A DNA stretch of 64,000 nucleotides from assembly GCF_900107835.1 (NCBI RefSeq), contig NZ_FNRG01000017.1, positions 1 through 64,000 on the forward strand, read 5' to 3'. The notes below the pieces were generated by a model. That model ran no database searches, was not told where the DNA came from, and saw nothing but the letters and a program-made list of their open reading frames with translations. Below, in pieces: positions 9,242 to 18,330 of this stretch (within the stretch, counting starts at the first letter, position 1; every line of letters starts with the position of its first letter). This DNA comes from Oribacterium sp. KHPX15 (GTDB lineage: Bacteria > Bacillota > Clostridia > Lachnospirales > Lachnospiraceae). The position numbers and the translations under genes are program-made.

Positions 9242-10105
9242 ATATACACTTGGCGGAACGCCTTCTATTTCCTTAAATTTCGAACTGAAATAATGTGCCT
9301 GACCCAGGCCACACTCTAATCCAATCTGTTCTATAGGCTTATCAGAAAACCTGAGAAGCTGTTTTGCTTTTGTAATACGGACGGACAATAAATAGTTGTT
9401 CACACTAACTCCGTACTGCTCTTTGAATGATTTTGATAAATAGAATTTGTTAATAAAGAACCGTTCAGCCAAATCATCCAAAGAAATCTTTAGAGCATAG
9501 TTGGTATCCAGATACTCCTTGATGGGTAAAAGCACTGACCTCTTCTTAGGCATCTCTTCCTGATCTTCCGGATGCCAGGACTCAGACATGATAAGGGTCA
9601 TGAGCGCAGATAAGTACTGGTTTATCAACATATCCCGCATGTAATCATCTGACTTCGCTATATTCATTAAAGCAAGATGTTCTTCCATGATAGCTTTCAA
9701 CTTATCATCTGAAGAGGGCTGAAAAACCGGACGTCCCCCACGTTCACAATACTTCTGATAGATAGATGGCAACGCCGGCCCATAAAAGTGTATCCAGCGA
9801 AGCGTCCATAACTCATTCTCATCCGTTTGATGAATGTATGATTTTTCACAATCAATAAAGACACAATCCGATGGTTTTAACTCATACTTATGTCCTTCAT
9901 AAATCAACACTCCGGAACCGGAGATAACCGTAAAAAACAGAAAAGATTGTAAGTTGGAACGGGAAGATTGATGCTGATGCAATGCCTTAAGCTCACCAAT
10001 TTCCTGCAGATGAAACAGCGAACTTCTGGCAAAGGGGCTGGCTGTGTATAATACTCGATTAGAATCAACAACCAAGGGCGGATTTGATGCAAAAAGCTCA
10101 ATCAT
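9227..10105 (-). CDS. AraC-family transcriptional regulator
   Basis: A 292-residue protein with an N-terminal cupin-like sensor (about residues 40-130; GSGVLIYEGHKYELKPSDCVFID) and a C-terminal AraC double helix-turn-helix (about 190-290; DDLAERFFINKFYLSKSFKEQYG and IGLECGLGQAHYFSSKFKEIEGVPPSVYR). Such proteins usually activate sugar-related genes in response to a ligand. ATG 10105 has AGAGGTG upstream. It is cotranscribed with the 150-residue gene just before it. Its nearest likely target is gmd, now separated from it by the IS. Confidence 0.93.
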   Translation of the reverse strand: MIELFASNPPLVVDSNRVLYTASPFARSSLFHLQEIGELKALHQHQSSRSNLQSFLFFTVISGSGVLIYEGHKYELKPSDCVFIDCEKSYIHQTDENELWTLRWIHFYGPALPSIYQKYCERGGRPVFQPSSDDKLKAIMEEHLALMNIAKSDDYMRDMLINQYLSALMTLIMSESWHPEDQEEMPKKRSVLLPIKEYLDTNYALKISLDDLAERFFINKFYLSKSFKEQYGVSVNNYLLSVRITKAKQLLRFSDKPIEQIGLECGLGQAHYFSSKFKEIEGVPPSVYREQW

Positions 10106-10116
10106 TCAAATCACCT

Positions 10117-10569
10117 CTAATCAAGATACTCCCTTGACAACTCATCTATAGTGTCGAATGGAAAACACTCTGCACAGCCATCCGGAATATCCCCGAGTCT
10201 TTCAACGAACTCCTTAACAAGTTCTACCGCCTCTGTACTGTGCTTCCCCTCTTCCGGCATATGTCGAATACTCCAAATCTGGTCATAAATTTCCACCTGA
10301 GAAACCAACCTGTCAACATCAATCGAGAACTCTAATTCATTTTCTTCATTGGCTTCTCCATACTGCACAATAAGCCTGTCCAGTCTTCTAAGTATTGCTT
10401 CTTTGTTTATATCAAGTGGAATATACACCCTTAAATTATCCTTTTCTTCTTCCGGTTCCGGATGCATCGGAAGCTCCAACAAAGTCTTGTCCACCAACCA
10501 CGGTTCATTTATATATAATGCTTTTTTATCCCTCGGCAATGTATATGGATCAATATCATGATGTTCCAT
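10117..10569 (-). CDS. Hypothetical acidic protein
   Basis: 150 residues, rich in Glu and Asp, with no membrane segment or signal peptide. I do not recognise the family. The ribosome site is strong (GGGAGG nine bases before ATG 10569). It ends 11 bases before the AraC gene, so the two form an operon. The middle has amphipathic helices (INKEAILRRLDRLIVQYGE, STEAVELVKEFVERLGDI). It may be a small cytosolic regulator or adaptor, but no function can be assigned. Confidence 0.7.
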   Translation of the reverse strand: MEHHDIDPYTLPRDKKALYINEPWLVDKTLLELPMHPEPEEEKDNLRVYIPLDINKEAILRRLDRLIVQYGEANEENELEFSIDVDRLVSQVEIYDQIWSIRHMPEEGKHSTEAVELVKEFVERLGDIPDGCAECFPFDTIDELSREYLD

Positions 10570-10587
10570 CTATGCTTACCTCCCATC

Positions 10588-10842
10588 TTAATCATTGTAT
10601 ACCTTACTTGTACAACTATAGTAAGGGCTATTTTTTATATCTTGGTTAATTAAAGGAAGAACAGCCGAAATCATCAAATATCCTTTCTTTTGTAAATCAT
10701 TAACATGCTTCAAAACAATGATTTCTTCCAATTTAAGTTTATCAGCAATAGAATGAATATCCGTGATGCCTTTTTTCTTAACATAATTATAAATATCTTT
10801 TTCATACTGTTCTGTCATATATTTGCTATCCACAATCATCAT
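10588..10842 (-). CDS. Small winged-helix-like protein, unknown role
   Basis: About 84 residues from ATG 10842, or 93 from an in-frame GTG 10869. The segment DIYNYVKKKGITDIHSIADKLKLEEIIVLKHVNDLQKKGYL has the helix pattern of a winged helix-turn-helix (a recognition helix and a wing-like LQKKGYL), so DNA binding is plausible. ATG 10842 overlaps the stop of an upstream open fragment (ATGA), which suggests coupling. It precedes the 150-residue gene and the AraC regulator. Confidence 0.6.
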   Translation of the reverse strand: MMIVDSKYMTEQYEKDIYNYVKKKGITDIHSIADKLKLEEIIVLKHVNDLQKKGYLMISAVLPLINQDIKNSPYYSCTSKVYND

Positions 10843-10976
10843 AGTTTTCCTATTACATGTTTCATCCACAGCTCATTTTCATATTTTAAAATGTGCTTTT
10901 TATTCTTATCACATCTTTTCTTTATCCGTTCTTGTACTGACGTGTATATCTTTTCATCCCATACGCTCCAGTATTT
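10839..10976 (-). pseudogene. Open fragment without a start codon upstream of the small winged-helix gene
   Basis: Forty-five codons open between two stops, containing WDEKIYTSVQERIKKRCDK and ENELWMKHVIGKL, ending in a TGA that overlaps the next ATG. There is no usable start near the front, so it is either the tail of a truncated gene or a chance frame. The family is unknown. Confidence 0.25.
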
Positions 10977-11065
10977 TCAAGGTGTTTTGACCGTTTGGTT
11001 GTTTACAATCCATCGCTAGTTGCACAAAAGTTTTGGAAGTTCACATGAATAATCCGGGGCTGGTT

Positions 11066-11322
11066 GAGCCACCTGTCCGGAGTTTGAGAGCCACCATTCC
11101 GATATTTGAGAGCCACCCGCCAGTAGTTTATTCCACGGTGTTCTTGACATGAGTCTCTATCACACATGATTGTCCGGCAATGAGGCAGATAGGCGCTTTT
11201 AGCTCTATTGCCGTGGCAAATATCCTATCATGTGTTACTCATATCAAGAGCCTTTCGCGGCATAAAACTACTGGCTCTACACTACCGGAAGATTGGCTCT
11301 GTCTCTGCCGGACAGGCGGCTC
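11066..11322. mobile_element. Long-palindrome MITE-like element
   Basis: The ends are inverted: GAGCCACCTGTCCGG (11066-11080) against CCGGACAGGCGGCTC (11308-11322). Pairing continues inward: CCAGTAGTTT (11120-11129) with AAACTACTGG (11265-11274), CTTGACATGAGT (11143-11154) with ACTCATATCAAG (11237-11248), and CGGCAAT with ATTGCCG near the centre. The element folds into one imperfect hairpin of about 120 bp per arm and codes for nothing. Repeated GAGCCAC boxes near the ends recall IS21-type termini, so an IS21-type transposase could mobilise it (inference). Confidence 0.65.
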
Positions 11323-11347
11323 CGCCGCACGAGAATATTCATTCACA

Positions 11348-11429
11348 CCAAAAATCCAGACTTTTTGGCGGAAATCCGTGGTTTTTTCGATATTTTTTAT
11401 TCGCGAGTTAATCCTTCAGGAAATTCACA
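11348..11429. mobile_element. Loose right end of the IS1634-like element
   Basis: These 82 bp closely match the right end of the complete IS (about 9092-9174): shared blocks are CCAAAAATCC, AATCCGTGGTTTTTTCGATA and CGCGAGTTAATCC, ending in AGGAAATTCACA. No transposase or left end is present, so it is a solo remnant directly after the MITE. The rest of 11430-11706 is AT-rich and I see no gene or clear hairpin in it. Confidence 0.75.
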
Positions 11430-11706
11430 ATGTATTTTGGTCCACTGCCACACCAACTATTTCTTAAGATTAATGTCATCATTTCCTAAAGGTACCTGTC
11501 ACCCTTACGCACAAACTTTTATGTATCAAGCCAGTGTGGATATCTTCCACATTTAAAAAAGAACTTTCCTCGATTAATAAAACCGGATATCAAAAAGCAT
11601 TAAAGTCATTGGTTGTAATTATATATAATACTTTTCTCTAAAATATATAGTCTTGCAAAAACAGTCACTACATTTTATAGTTTAGCTTTTTAAAACATAA
11701 TCATAT

Positions 11707-13239
11707 TTAATTATTTTTGTTTCTAACCACTTTTAATATTTTATTTAAATAATATATAATGTATTTTATTTCTTCAGTTTTCCAAAAAATAACAAAATTT
11801 ATTATCAACGGGACAATACAACCTAATATAACTCGCATAATTATCCCCACGAAAGATTCTGGGATCTTTTTATCTGTAAAAAAAACAAAACCAAGTTCGC
11901 ACACGAACAACAAAATTCTTTTAGCCTGAGTTAGGCAATAATTCACTTGCTCCTTTTTTTCAAATATATACTGTGAAAAGACTACCCTAACCCTTCCAAA
12001 CCATAATCCCAAATGACCAACAGAAGTACCAATCATAATACCTGCCATCCCAAATGGTTTAGCTAAAATAACAGATAATACAACATTTAACACAGCAGCT
12101 ATCAATGCAGGTATTCTATCTAATTCATATTTGCCAAAGGAATATCTGTAATAAGTCAAAAACTGATGATTCCAAAGTATATATTGATTTATAGAGAAAG
12201 CTAATACAAAACCCATACTCAAACAGTATTGATTACCAAGCCAAATATTTATAAATGGATTAAAGATTGTCAAATAGCAAGTTGCAATAATACACGCTAT
12301 ATTGAAACTCACAAAATCGAACATTTTAAATAATGGATAACCCTCCTCCAAGGGTTTGTCATATATATAATTCCCTATCGAAGCCTGAAAAGGTTTTAAT
12401 AACTTCAACATAAATGTGGTTATATAACCTTGAATCATTGTATAGTTAGCAAGTAATCCAACTTGGCCTATTCCCAACAATGCAGATATAACAATATTAT
12501 CAGTTCCACCATACACTGTAATACATACTTTTTGAATAATATTATTCTTAATATCCTTACCTATTCCTATAGACTGAATTTCTTTTTTATTTGCTTTTTT
12601 CCCCCAATCTATATAACTAAATTTCTTATTTGCCTCATAGGATATAATTATATTACTAATCAGATTTGAAAAGAAATTGCAGAATAAATAAATTAGATAG
12701 CTCCGAAACAAAAACAAAGTGGTAACTCTTACAATGTTTGATACGACATGAACACACGTATCAATCCTTGTGCAGACATATTCATTTTGATATACCGAAA
12801 ACAATAGTCTCTTATATGCAAGAAAATATGTACACAATGTAATCGCCAACTGAACAAAATATATAAGATAAACATATTTCCACTCTAAATTATTATCAGG
12901 AATAATAAATTTCAGTATTGGTGTGATCATAATTCCCACAACCAACACAGCAAGGCCCACGTATATATATAGTGTTTTATAAACACTCATAATTATATTT
13001 ATTTCTTCTTTATCGTTATTTGTGTAGGCAGGAAATAGTTTATATAGAATTATATTATCCAAACCCAAATCCGCCAAAGCAAGTAACGAGAATATATTTC
13101 CAAATAAGCCCTCATATCCAAGTAAGTCAATCGATAAAGTTTCAAGAAAAACTTTCCTAACAACCAGCGATAAAACTGATAGTAATATGTATGATACAAT
13201 AGCGTATCCGCTATTTTTTAAAGTATTTTCAATTCTCAT
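11707..13239 (-). CDS. Wzx-type polysaccharide flippase
   Basis: A 510-residue protein with 12-14 predicted membrane helices, of the polysaccharide-transport branch of the MOP superfamily. The N-terminus GYAIVSYILLSVLSLVVRKVFLETL and the loop LGYEGLFGNIFSLLALADLGLDN match this group. It would move the lipid-linked repeat unit across the membrane. It is the last gene of the long operon that starts near 24.1 kb and begins eight bases after the fucosyltransferase gene. No clear terminator follows. A second flippase domain is in the fusion at 31.4-34.6 kb, so two export routes exist. Confidence 0.88.
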   Translation of the reverse strand: MRIENTLKNSGYAIVSYILLSVLSLVVRKVFLETLSIDLLGYEGLFGNIFSLLALADLGLDNIILYKLFPAYTNNDKEEINIIMSVYKTLYIYVGLAVLVVGIMITPILKFIIPDNNLEWKYVYLIYFVQLAITLCTYFLAYKRLLFSVYQNEYVCTRIDTCVHVVSNIVRVTTLFLFRSYLIYLFCNFFSNLISNIIISYEANKKFSYIDWGKKANKKEIQSIGIGKDIKNNIIQKVCITVYGGTDNIVISALLGIGQVGLLANYTMIQGYITTFMLKLLKPFQASIGNYIYDKPLEEGYPLFKMFDFVSFNIACIIATCYLTIFNPFINIWLGNQYCLSMGFVLAFSINQYILWNHQFLTYYRYSFGKYELDRIPALIAAVLNVVLSVILAKPFGMAGIMIGTSVGHLGLWFGRVRVVFSQYIFEKKEQVNYCLTQAKRILLFVCELGFVFFTDKKIPESFVGIIMRVILGCIVPLIINFVIFWKTEEIKYIIYYLNKILKVVRNKNN

Positions 13240-13247
13240 TTAAATAT

Positions 13248-14111
13248 CTACCCTGATATTATAATCCAATCTTTTTCAACCATTTGCTTGTTTTTATGCT
13301 CATTGTCAAAGTAAGGGGGAGAAATAACCACTTTGTCAGGGTTGTTGTTAAGCCATGCTCCCCACCAGCTAAAAGTACTGTTTGCAATAATATTATGACT
13401 GCACCTACTCATAATGCTCATATCATACCAATCTTGATATTCTTCAAACATTGTTTTTTCTATGTAGATAGCATTTTTCAACTTGAAATTATCTTTTACC
13501 CATGAAATATCATTGCTAAAAAAAACAAAATTTTCATATCCTAATTTTTTCATGTAATCCATTGCTTTCTCATAATACCTTTTTGTACATATCCCGCCAA
13601 ATTTATTTGACAGTTCAAGATAATCTCCTCTTCTAATATGTATTGATACGGCATCCGGAGGCAATGTTCTTATTAAATCAATTAGTTTTCTTTCACCTTC
13701 AGGAAATCTGAAAGCCTCTAGTAATTCATCTCTTATTGGATCAACATAATTAACTCCTTGAAAATAGCCATATATTATGCCTTTTTCCATTTTGAAAGGA
13801 TTATTATCAAATACTTTGTTTTCGTTCTCAAAATAAAACTCCTTCTTCCAGGGCATTATTTTACCTATTACTTTTTTTAAGAAACTTCGATTTTCATATT
13901 CTTTCTTTCTTTCATAAAATAAACTTGATTCAACAACATCAATAGATACCGACGGAAATATATCCAAACTAAAAGGCATTGGACCATCACTATCATTGGT
14001 AATAACGCACTTCACCTGTCTTCCATCTTTTTTCAATCTTCTATATAAAGCGTATTGGAACATCTGATTTCCTAGACCGCCAGCAAAAGCCACAATTAAA
14101 CTCTTTTCCAT
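13248..14111 (-). CDS. Alpha-1,2-fucosyltransferase (GT11)
   Basis: Cytosolic glycosyltransferase that adds L-fucose from GDP-fucose. The GT11 signatures are plain: AFAGGLGNQMFQYALYRRLKK at the start, VSIHIRRGDYLE in the donor site, and NSTFSWWGAWLN near the end. About 287 residues from ATG 14111 (GGAG nine bases upstream; the TTG at 14126 is less likely). It explains why the window carries gmd, fcl and manC, and predicts a terminal or branching fucose on the product of this operon. Confidence 0.93.
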   Translation of the reverse strand: MEKSLIVAFAGGLGNQMFQYALYRRLKKDGRQVKCVITNDSDGPMPFSLDIFPSVSIDVVESSLFYERKKEYENRSFLKKVIGKIMPWKKEFYFENENKVFDNNPFKMEKGIIYGYFQGVNYVDPIRDELLEAFRFPEGERKLIDLIRTLPPDAVSIHIRRGDYLELSNKFGGICTKRYYEKAMDYMKKLGYENFVFFSNDISWVKDNFKLKNAIYIEKTMFEEYQDWYDMSIMSRCSHNIIANSTFSWWGAWLNNNPDKVVISPPYFDNEHKNKQMVEKDWIIISG

Positions 14112-14134
14112 ATTACTTAACTCCAAAACTTTTA

Positions 14135-15133
14135 TTATTTAGCAGTATTTTTTACATTCTCTGAACTCTTACATATAAAATGGGCGAAAAATTCAAACAG
14201 TAAACGAATTGTTAATAATTTGAATCTACGAGACACCGAGTAGTCACTTCTCATCATTTCTCTACATGATACTTTATTATCGCGAATTGTTTCCAGGATG
14301 AACGAATTTATATTGGGACAAGCTTTAAATAAATAAATTCTAACCAAATCATCATAGATTTTCATCTTTTTCAGCTTTACAAGGTCTTCCATTTCTGAAT
14401 CAATCAAAACCTTTTTTTGTATCTCTTCTGAATGAATTTTATCTTTGATTTTTTTTTCAATAATCCTTTCGTTTTTTTTCCTGATAATTCTGTAATGATA
14501 AAGTGTTTTATTAATATAAGCCACATTATTAGCTTTTAAAATGACCTCTATATTAAACAAGGCATCTTCTGCATAATGTACTTTTTCAGGAAACCAAGAA
14601 TCTTTTATAACATCTTTAGAATATAACTTATCCCATACAGAGTATGTACAAAACCTATCCAAGCAATCGATTCCCAAAATTTGAGTCTTTATTAAATCAT
14701 GAGCTGACACTAATTCATCTTTTCCATTATCTACTGGCAATTTATATCCCGGATCTTCTCCAACCAGATCGTACCTTGCACATGCAACTGAAACTTCGTA
14801 CTTTTTTAGCAATGAATATAAAATCTCGTACATATGCACATCAACATAATCATCTGGGTCAATAAATCCAATATATTTTCCCTTTGCAATGCTAATACCA
14901 TAATTCCTAGCAGAAGATACACCTTTATTTTCTTTATGAAAAGCTTTTATGTTATCATATTTTCCAGCATAATAATCACACATTTTACCTGAATTATCTG
15001 AAGAACCATCGTCCACGAGAATAATCTCTAATGGTTGATACGTTTGATGAATAAGAGACTGTATACAATCATCCAGGTATTCTTCCATATTATAAATAGG
15101 TACTATCACACTTATAAGCTCTTTTTTTTCCAA
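14135..15133 (-). CDS. Glycosyltransferase family 2
   Basis: A 332-residue GT-A enzyme. It has ISVIVPIYNMEEYLDDCI, the nucleotide-binding LVDDGSSDNS and the metal-binding DPDDYVD. A roughly 100-residue Lys-rich C-terminal part follows. The start is TTG 15133 with GGAAGG immediately upstream; there is no ATG before the conserved strand. It belongs to the long minus operon and would add one sugar of the repeat unit. The substrate cannot be read from sequence. Confidence 0.9.
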   Translation of the reverse strand: MEKKELISVIVPIYNMEEYLDDCIQSLIHQTYQPLEIILVDDGSSDNSGKMCDYYAGKYDNIKAFHKENKGVSSARNYGISIAKGKYIGFIDPDDYVDVHMYEILYSLLKKYEVSVACARYDLVGEDPGYKLPVDNGKDELVSAHDLIKTQILGIDCLDRFCTYSVWDKLYSKDVIKDSWFPEKVHYAEDALFNIEVILKANNVAYINKTLYHYRIIRKKNERIIEKKIKDKIHSEEIQKKVLIDSEMEDLVKLKKMKIYDDLVRIYLFKACPNINSFILETIRDNKVSCREMMRSDYSVSRRFKLLTIRLLFEFFAHFICKSSENVKNTAK

Positions 15134-15176
15134 GGTCCTTCCCTTCCTTTTACAACAAACACTCAGACAAAAAATC

Positions 15177-16325
15177 TCAACTTGTACCGAATTGATTATG
15201 GTACCTTTCTATATTTCTCATAAGACTTATAATCCCAATCATCCAAAACGGTAAATAATAACAGCCTGTAAAAGGGTTAGAAATTACAGCTGATACACAT
15301 GCTGATAATAAAGCTAAACACGCAACACTATTTTTATTTTTTTTGTAATACTTTACAATTTGGCCGATTAAAACGAACACAAAAAGCATAAAAACCAAGC
15401 CATATCTTAAAACTATATATAAATACCCATTATCAACGGTACTTACCAACATTTCCTCATAATTAGTATATGATACAAAATTTAGTATCTTAATCGGTAC
15501 TGATTGAAGATTAAGGGCAGAAATCCTAATTCTACCCGACAAGAACTTATCAAGGCAAAAAGCCACAATCTTCCCTTTATTGTAAAGAAAAATTGATACA
15601 AAAGTGCTGATTGACATTATGATTGGGGCCAGTTTTGTCATCTGTGAAGGCCATTTTTCAGACCATGCCAACCTCATAATCCTATTAAAGTAGTATATTC
15701 CTACTAAACTAAAAAAAAGCAATGTTGAGAGTACGGCATTTCGCGCATCAAATATTTTACCCAAGCACATCGAGATTATACAGAATACCACGGCAGAGAA
15801 AAAATTTACTCTTTTTTGAATACAATAGTAGTACAATAACACATAATAAAACAGAAGCGTAGGGGTTTGACTATGATTAAACCCCCATGCGTATCTATCA
15901 GCTGTCTCCCATCCTCTAGGTGTATTAATATTCGGCACAATCCCCACAACACACCCAAATACGGCTATTATCGAAACTCCAATAGTCAATTTAATCGCCA
16001 ACTTAAAAATCTTATCTATATCCCTATCTGTAACATATCTCGAGGCCAAACCCATTGTACATATCATAAGGAGAAAAAAATCTCGCACAAAAAAAGAAAC
16101 ACAAGAAAATAATGCTATAATTAGAATAATTAATATTCTATTCTTTTTCACTCTTCCTGAATTGTAAAGATTGATAACTATCAATAATAAATACAATAAA
16201 AAAGAAATCGCCATGCAGATTTTTCTTAATTGATCACTAAATGGCATCATTGTAACAGAAACTAACAAACCAATGTAGTAAATAGCAAAAGCACTCCTAA
16301 AAATCTTGCTTCTTATTGTTCTCAT
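15177..16325 (-). CDS. Wzy-like polysaccharide polymerase
   Basis: A 382-residue protein with about 10-11 membrane helices and one larger external loop near residues 240-300. It has no strongly conserved motif, as usual for polymerases. The position beside a flippase and transferases fits a Wzy role, joining repeat units outside the membrane. Its start overlaps the end of the upstream GT2 gene by 29 bp, showing tight coupling. Less likely it is another O-unit membrane enzyme. Confidence 0.65.
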   Translation of the reverse strand: MRTIRSKIFRSAFAIYYIGLLVSVTMMPFSDQLRKICMAISFLLYLLLIVINLYNSGRVKKNRILIILIIALFSCVSFFVRDFFLLMICTMGLASRYVTDRDIDKIFKLAIKLTIGVSIIAVFGCVVGIVPNINTPRGWETADRYAWGFNHSQTPTLLFYYVLLYYYCIQKRVNFFSAVVFCIISMCLGKIFDARNAVLSTLLFFSLVGIYYFNRIMRLAWSEKWPSQMTKLAPIIMSISTFVSIFLYNKGKIVAFCLDKFLSGRIRISALNLQSVPIKILNFVSYTNYEEMLVSTVDNGYLYIVLRYGLVFMLFVFVLIGQIVKYYKKNKNSVACLALLSACVSAVISNPFTGCYYLPFWMIGIISLMRNIERYHNQFGTS

Positions 16326-17355
16326 GATACACCTTTTTACACCTTAAATATATTTTTCGAAATATATTTAAAATAATAGTTATCGTATTGCTATTATTTT
16401 TTATATAAAAGTACTCCATCCTTGTTAATATATTGCATTTTCTTATTATAAAAGGACTATAATTCAAAGGCAAATCTACTCTTTCTTTAATCTTTTCCTT
16501 GATATTCTTAGAACATAAATGATATGATACTGAATCAAGCAAAAAATCAAAGATTTGTTTAATGTAGTACTCCGTTTTATTCTTTATCAACATATTGCCT
16601 GTTTTATCATCTATTCTCAATGACTTCAAAAGCATTAAGAATTCCACATACATGGTCTTATAATCATTTAAAATACCATCCGCATACATATGCAATCGAT
16701 TTTTAGAGGATGTTAATTCAGAATGGTAAATATAGGTTGATTCGGGAAAATACTGAATTATAGGTTTATTTCTTAATAATCTATAAAAAAACACAGCGTC
16801 TTCACCAACGATCATATTTTCCGGAAATACTGCTCCAGAATTAATAAGATAATTATAATTTATCATTTTGCATACCGGTCCATTCAATTTTCCATTTTGT
16901 GATAATTTGTCCAATACATTTTCCATTGAAATATCACTTTTATTGTATGGATGCAATTTCCACACTGAATAATCATCACCCTTTTTATATATCAAATCAG
17001 AAATAATAATATCTGCATCGAAATCCTTTTGAAGAATTGACTCTATCTTATCCGGTATTATTTCATCATCAGCATCTACAAACATAATACGTTCGCCTTT
17101 GGCTTTTTCAATGCCAACATTTCTCGCTGAACTTGCGCCACCATTCTCCTTTTTTATAAAACTGTATGAAGTTTGTAAATTTGAAGTTCTAAACCACTCT
17201 TCTACATATTCATCAGATCCATCGTCAACAAAAATACACTCCACTTTAAAATCAGAATTCATAATAAGCCGATCCACTGAACTCTTGCATCTTTCAAGTT
17301 TATCTTTAGGAGTATTATATATAGGAATTATTATCGATAATAATATTTTGTTCAT
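16297..17355 (-). CDS. Glycosyltransferase family 2
   Basis: A 352-residue GT2 enzyme with LSIIIPIYNTPKDKLERC, IFVDDGSDEYVE, GGASSARNVGIEKAKGERI and the metal site FVDADDE. The C-terminal 120 residues are basic and AT-rich in codon use. It begins eight bases after the preceding gene and overlaps the polymerase gene downstream. It adds one sugar of the repeat unit; the specificity is unknown. Confidence 0.9.
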   Translation of the reverse strand: MNKILLSIIIPIYNTPKDKLERCKSSVDRLIMNSDFKVECIFVDDGSDEYVEEWFRTSNLQTSYSFIKKENGGASSARNVGIEKAKGERIMFVDADDEIIPDKIESILQKDFDADIIISDLIYKKGDDYSVWKLHPYNKSDISMENVLDKLSQNGKLNGPVCKMINYNYLINSGAVFPENMIVGEDAVFFYRLLRNKPIIQYFPESTYIYHSELTSSKNRLHMYADGILNDYKTMYVEFLMLLKSLRIDDKTGNMLIKNKTEYYIKQIFDFLLDSVSYHLCSKNIKEKIKERVDLPLNYSPFIIRKCNILTRMEYFYIKNNSNTITIILNIFRKIYLRCKKVYHENNKKQDF

Positions 17356-17363
17356 TTTATTAT

Positions 17364-18317
17364 TTAGTATTTTAGAATTACAGTCTTATAAAATGTGTCC
17401 TGTTTTTGTTCTTCTATTTTATTAAACTTGTAACTTAACTTATGAAATGGAGTTTGTCCCTTTATAGCTTTCCAATTGTCACCATCATATAAATCAAATA
17501 ATCTTAGTAATAAAATATGAGGAGTTGCATTATCTCTAGGTACTACTTTCTTCCACTCTTCCGGATATCTATCAAGTACAATTGAAAAAAAGTCATGAAG
17601 CAAAAAATAATCAAGCATTTGTTTTTCCCGCTTCCAATACTCATAACACAATTCTCTTGTTGCCATTAGTACTTTATTGTTAGTCTTTGCACTCATAAGC
17701 CATGATGAAATATATGTTGATTTACCATCTCTCCCAGGTTTTAGACTCTGATAAAAAAACAGTTCTGAATTAAAGAAATATTCTGGAATATCGCATTCCT
17801 GTTCACTACAGAAAACAGTTGCGTCCAACCACAGCCCTCCGTATTTTATTAATAGTTCTAACCTTAACAAATCAGTAAGATGCGTATTTGTTATTACGCC
17901 AGATTTCCATTTATTCATAATATACTCTGGAAACTGGACATATTGCTTCATGTTTTCAGATGTAATAAGGATAATCTCCCTATCTGATAAGTTTACGTTA
18001 ATGGACTCATAACACTTTTTCACAAGTTCAGGAGCTTGTTCCATTCCCTGAAACCAACAAATCCAAACTTTCTTACTGGACTCATGTGGTAGAGAATCAT
18101 CATATTTTCGATCAAATCCTTCCAAAACATATCTGTATTTTTTTTCCAGCTTCTGTTTTGTCTTAAGCTGAGTAGATAACCTAAGAATTTCAAGCGCTAT
18201 TCTTGATTTTCCCAACAATAAAAACTCACCTATTGCTGTACCAAGTACACCTGCCCTCGCATACTGTTTAATCAGATTCATTCCACCTTGTTTCTCAAAT
18301 GTTTCTTTGAGTCCCAT
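17364..18317 (-). CDS. Capsular polysaccharide synthesis glycosyltransferase (GT32-like)
   Basis: 317 residues of the Caps_synth / GT32-like family. The core is KVWICWFQGMEQAPELVKKC followed by THLTDLLRLELLIKYGGLWLDATV, where the DxD-like LDAT lies in the expected place. The family transfers sugars or sugar phosphates in capsule synthesis. It sits between the SDR gene and a GT2 gene with short gaps on both sides, clearly within the operon. Confidence 0.85.
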   Translation of the reverse strand: MGLKETFEKQGGMNLIKQYARAGVLGTAIGEFLLLGKSRIALEILRLSTQLKTKQKLEKKYRYVLEGFDRKYDDSLPHESSKKVWICWFQGMEQAPELVKKCYESINVNLSDREIILITSENMKQYVQFPEYIMNKWKSGVITNTHLTDLLRLELLIKYGGLWLDATVFCSEQECDIPEYFFNSELFFYQSLKPGRDGKSTYISSWLMSAKTNNKVLMATRELCYEYWKREKQMLDYFLLHDFFSIVLDRYPEEWKKVVPRDNATPHILLLRLFDLYDGDNWKAIKGQTPFHKLSYKFNKIEEQKQDTFYKTVILKY

Positions 18318-18330
18318 ATATTGTTTTCTC

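Noticed and set aside
10117-10869. The two small genes before the AraC regulator as a toxin-antitoxin pair
   Set aside because: Neither protein shows a toxin fold; the first looks like a winged helix and the second has no recognisable motif.
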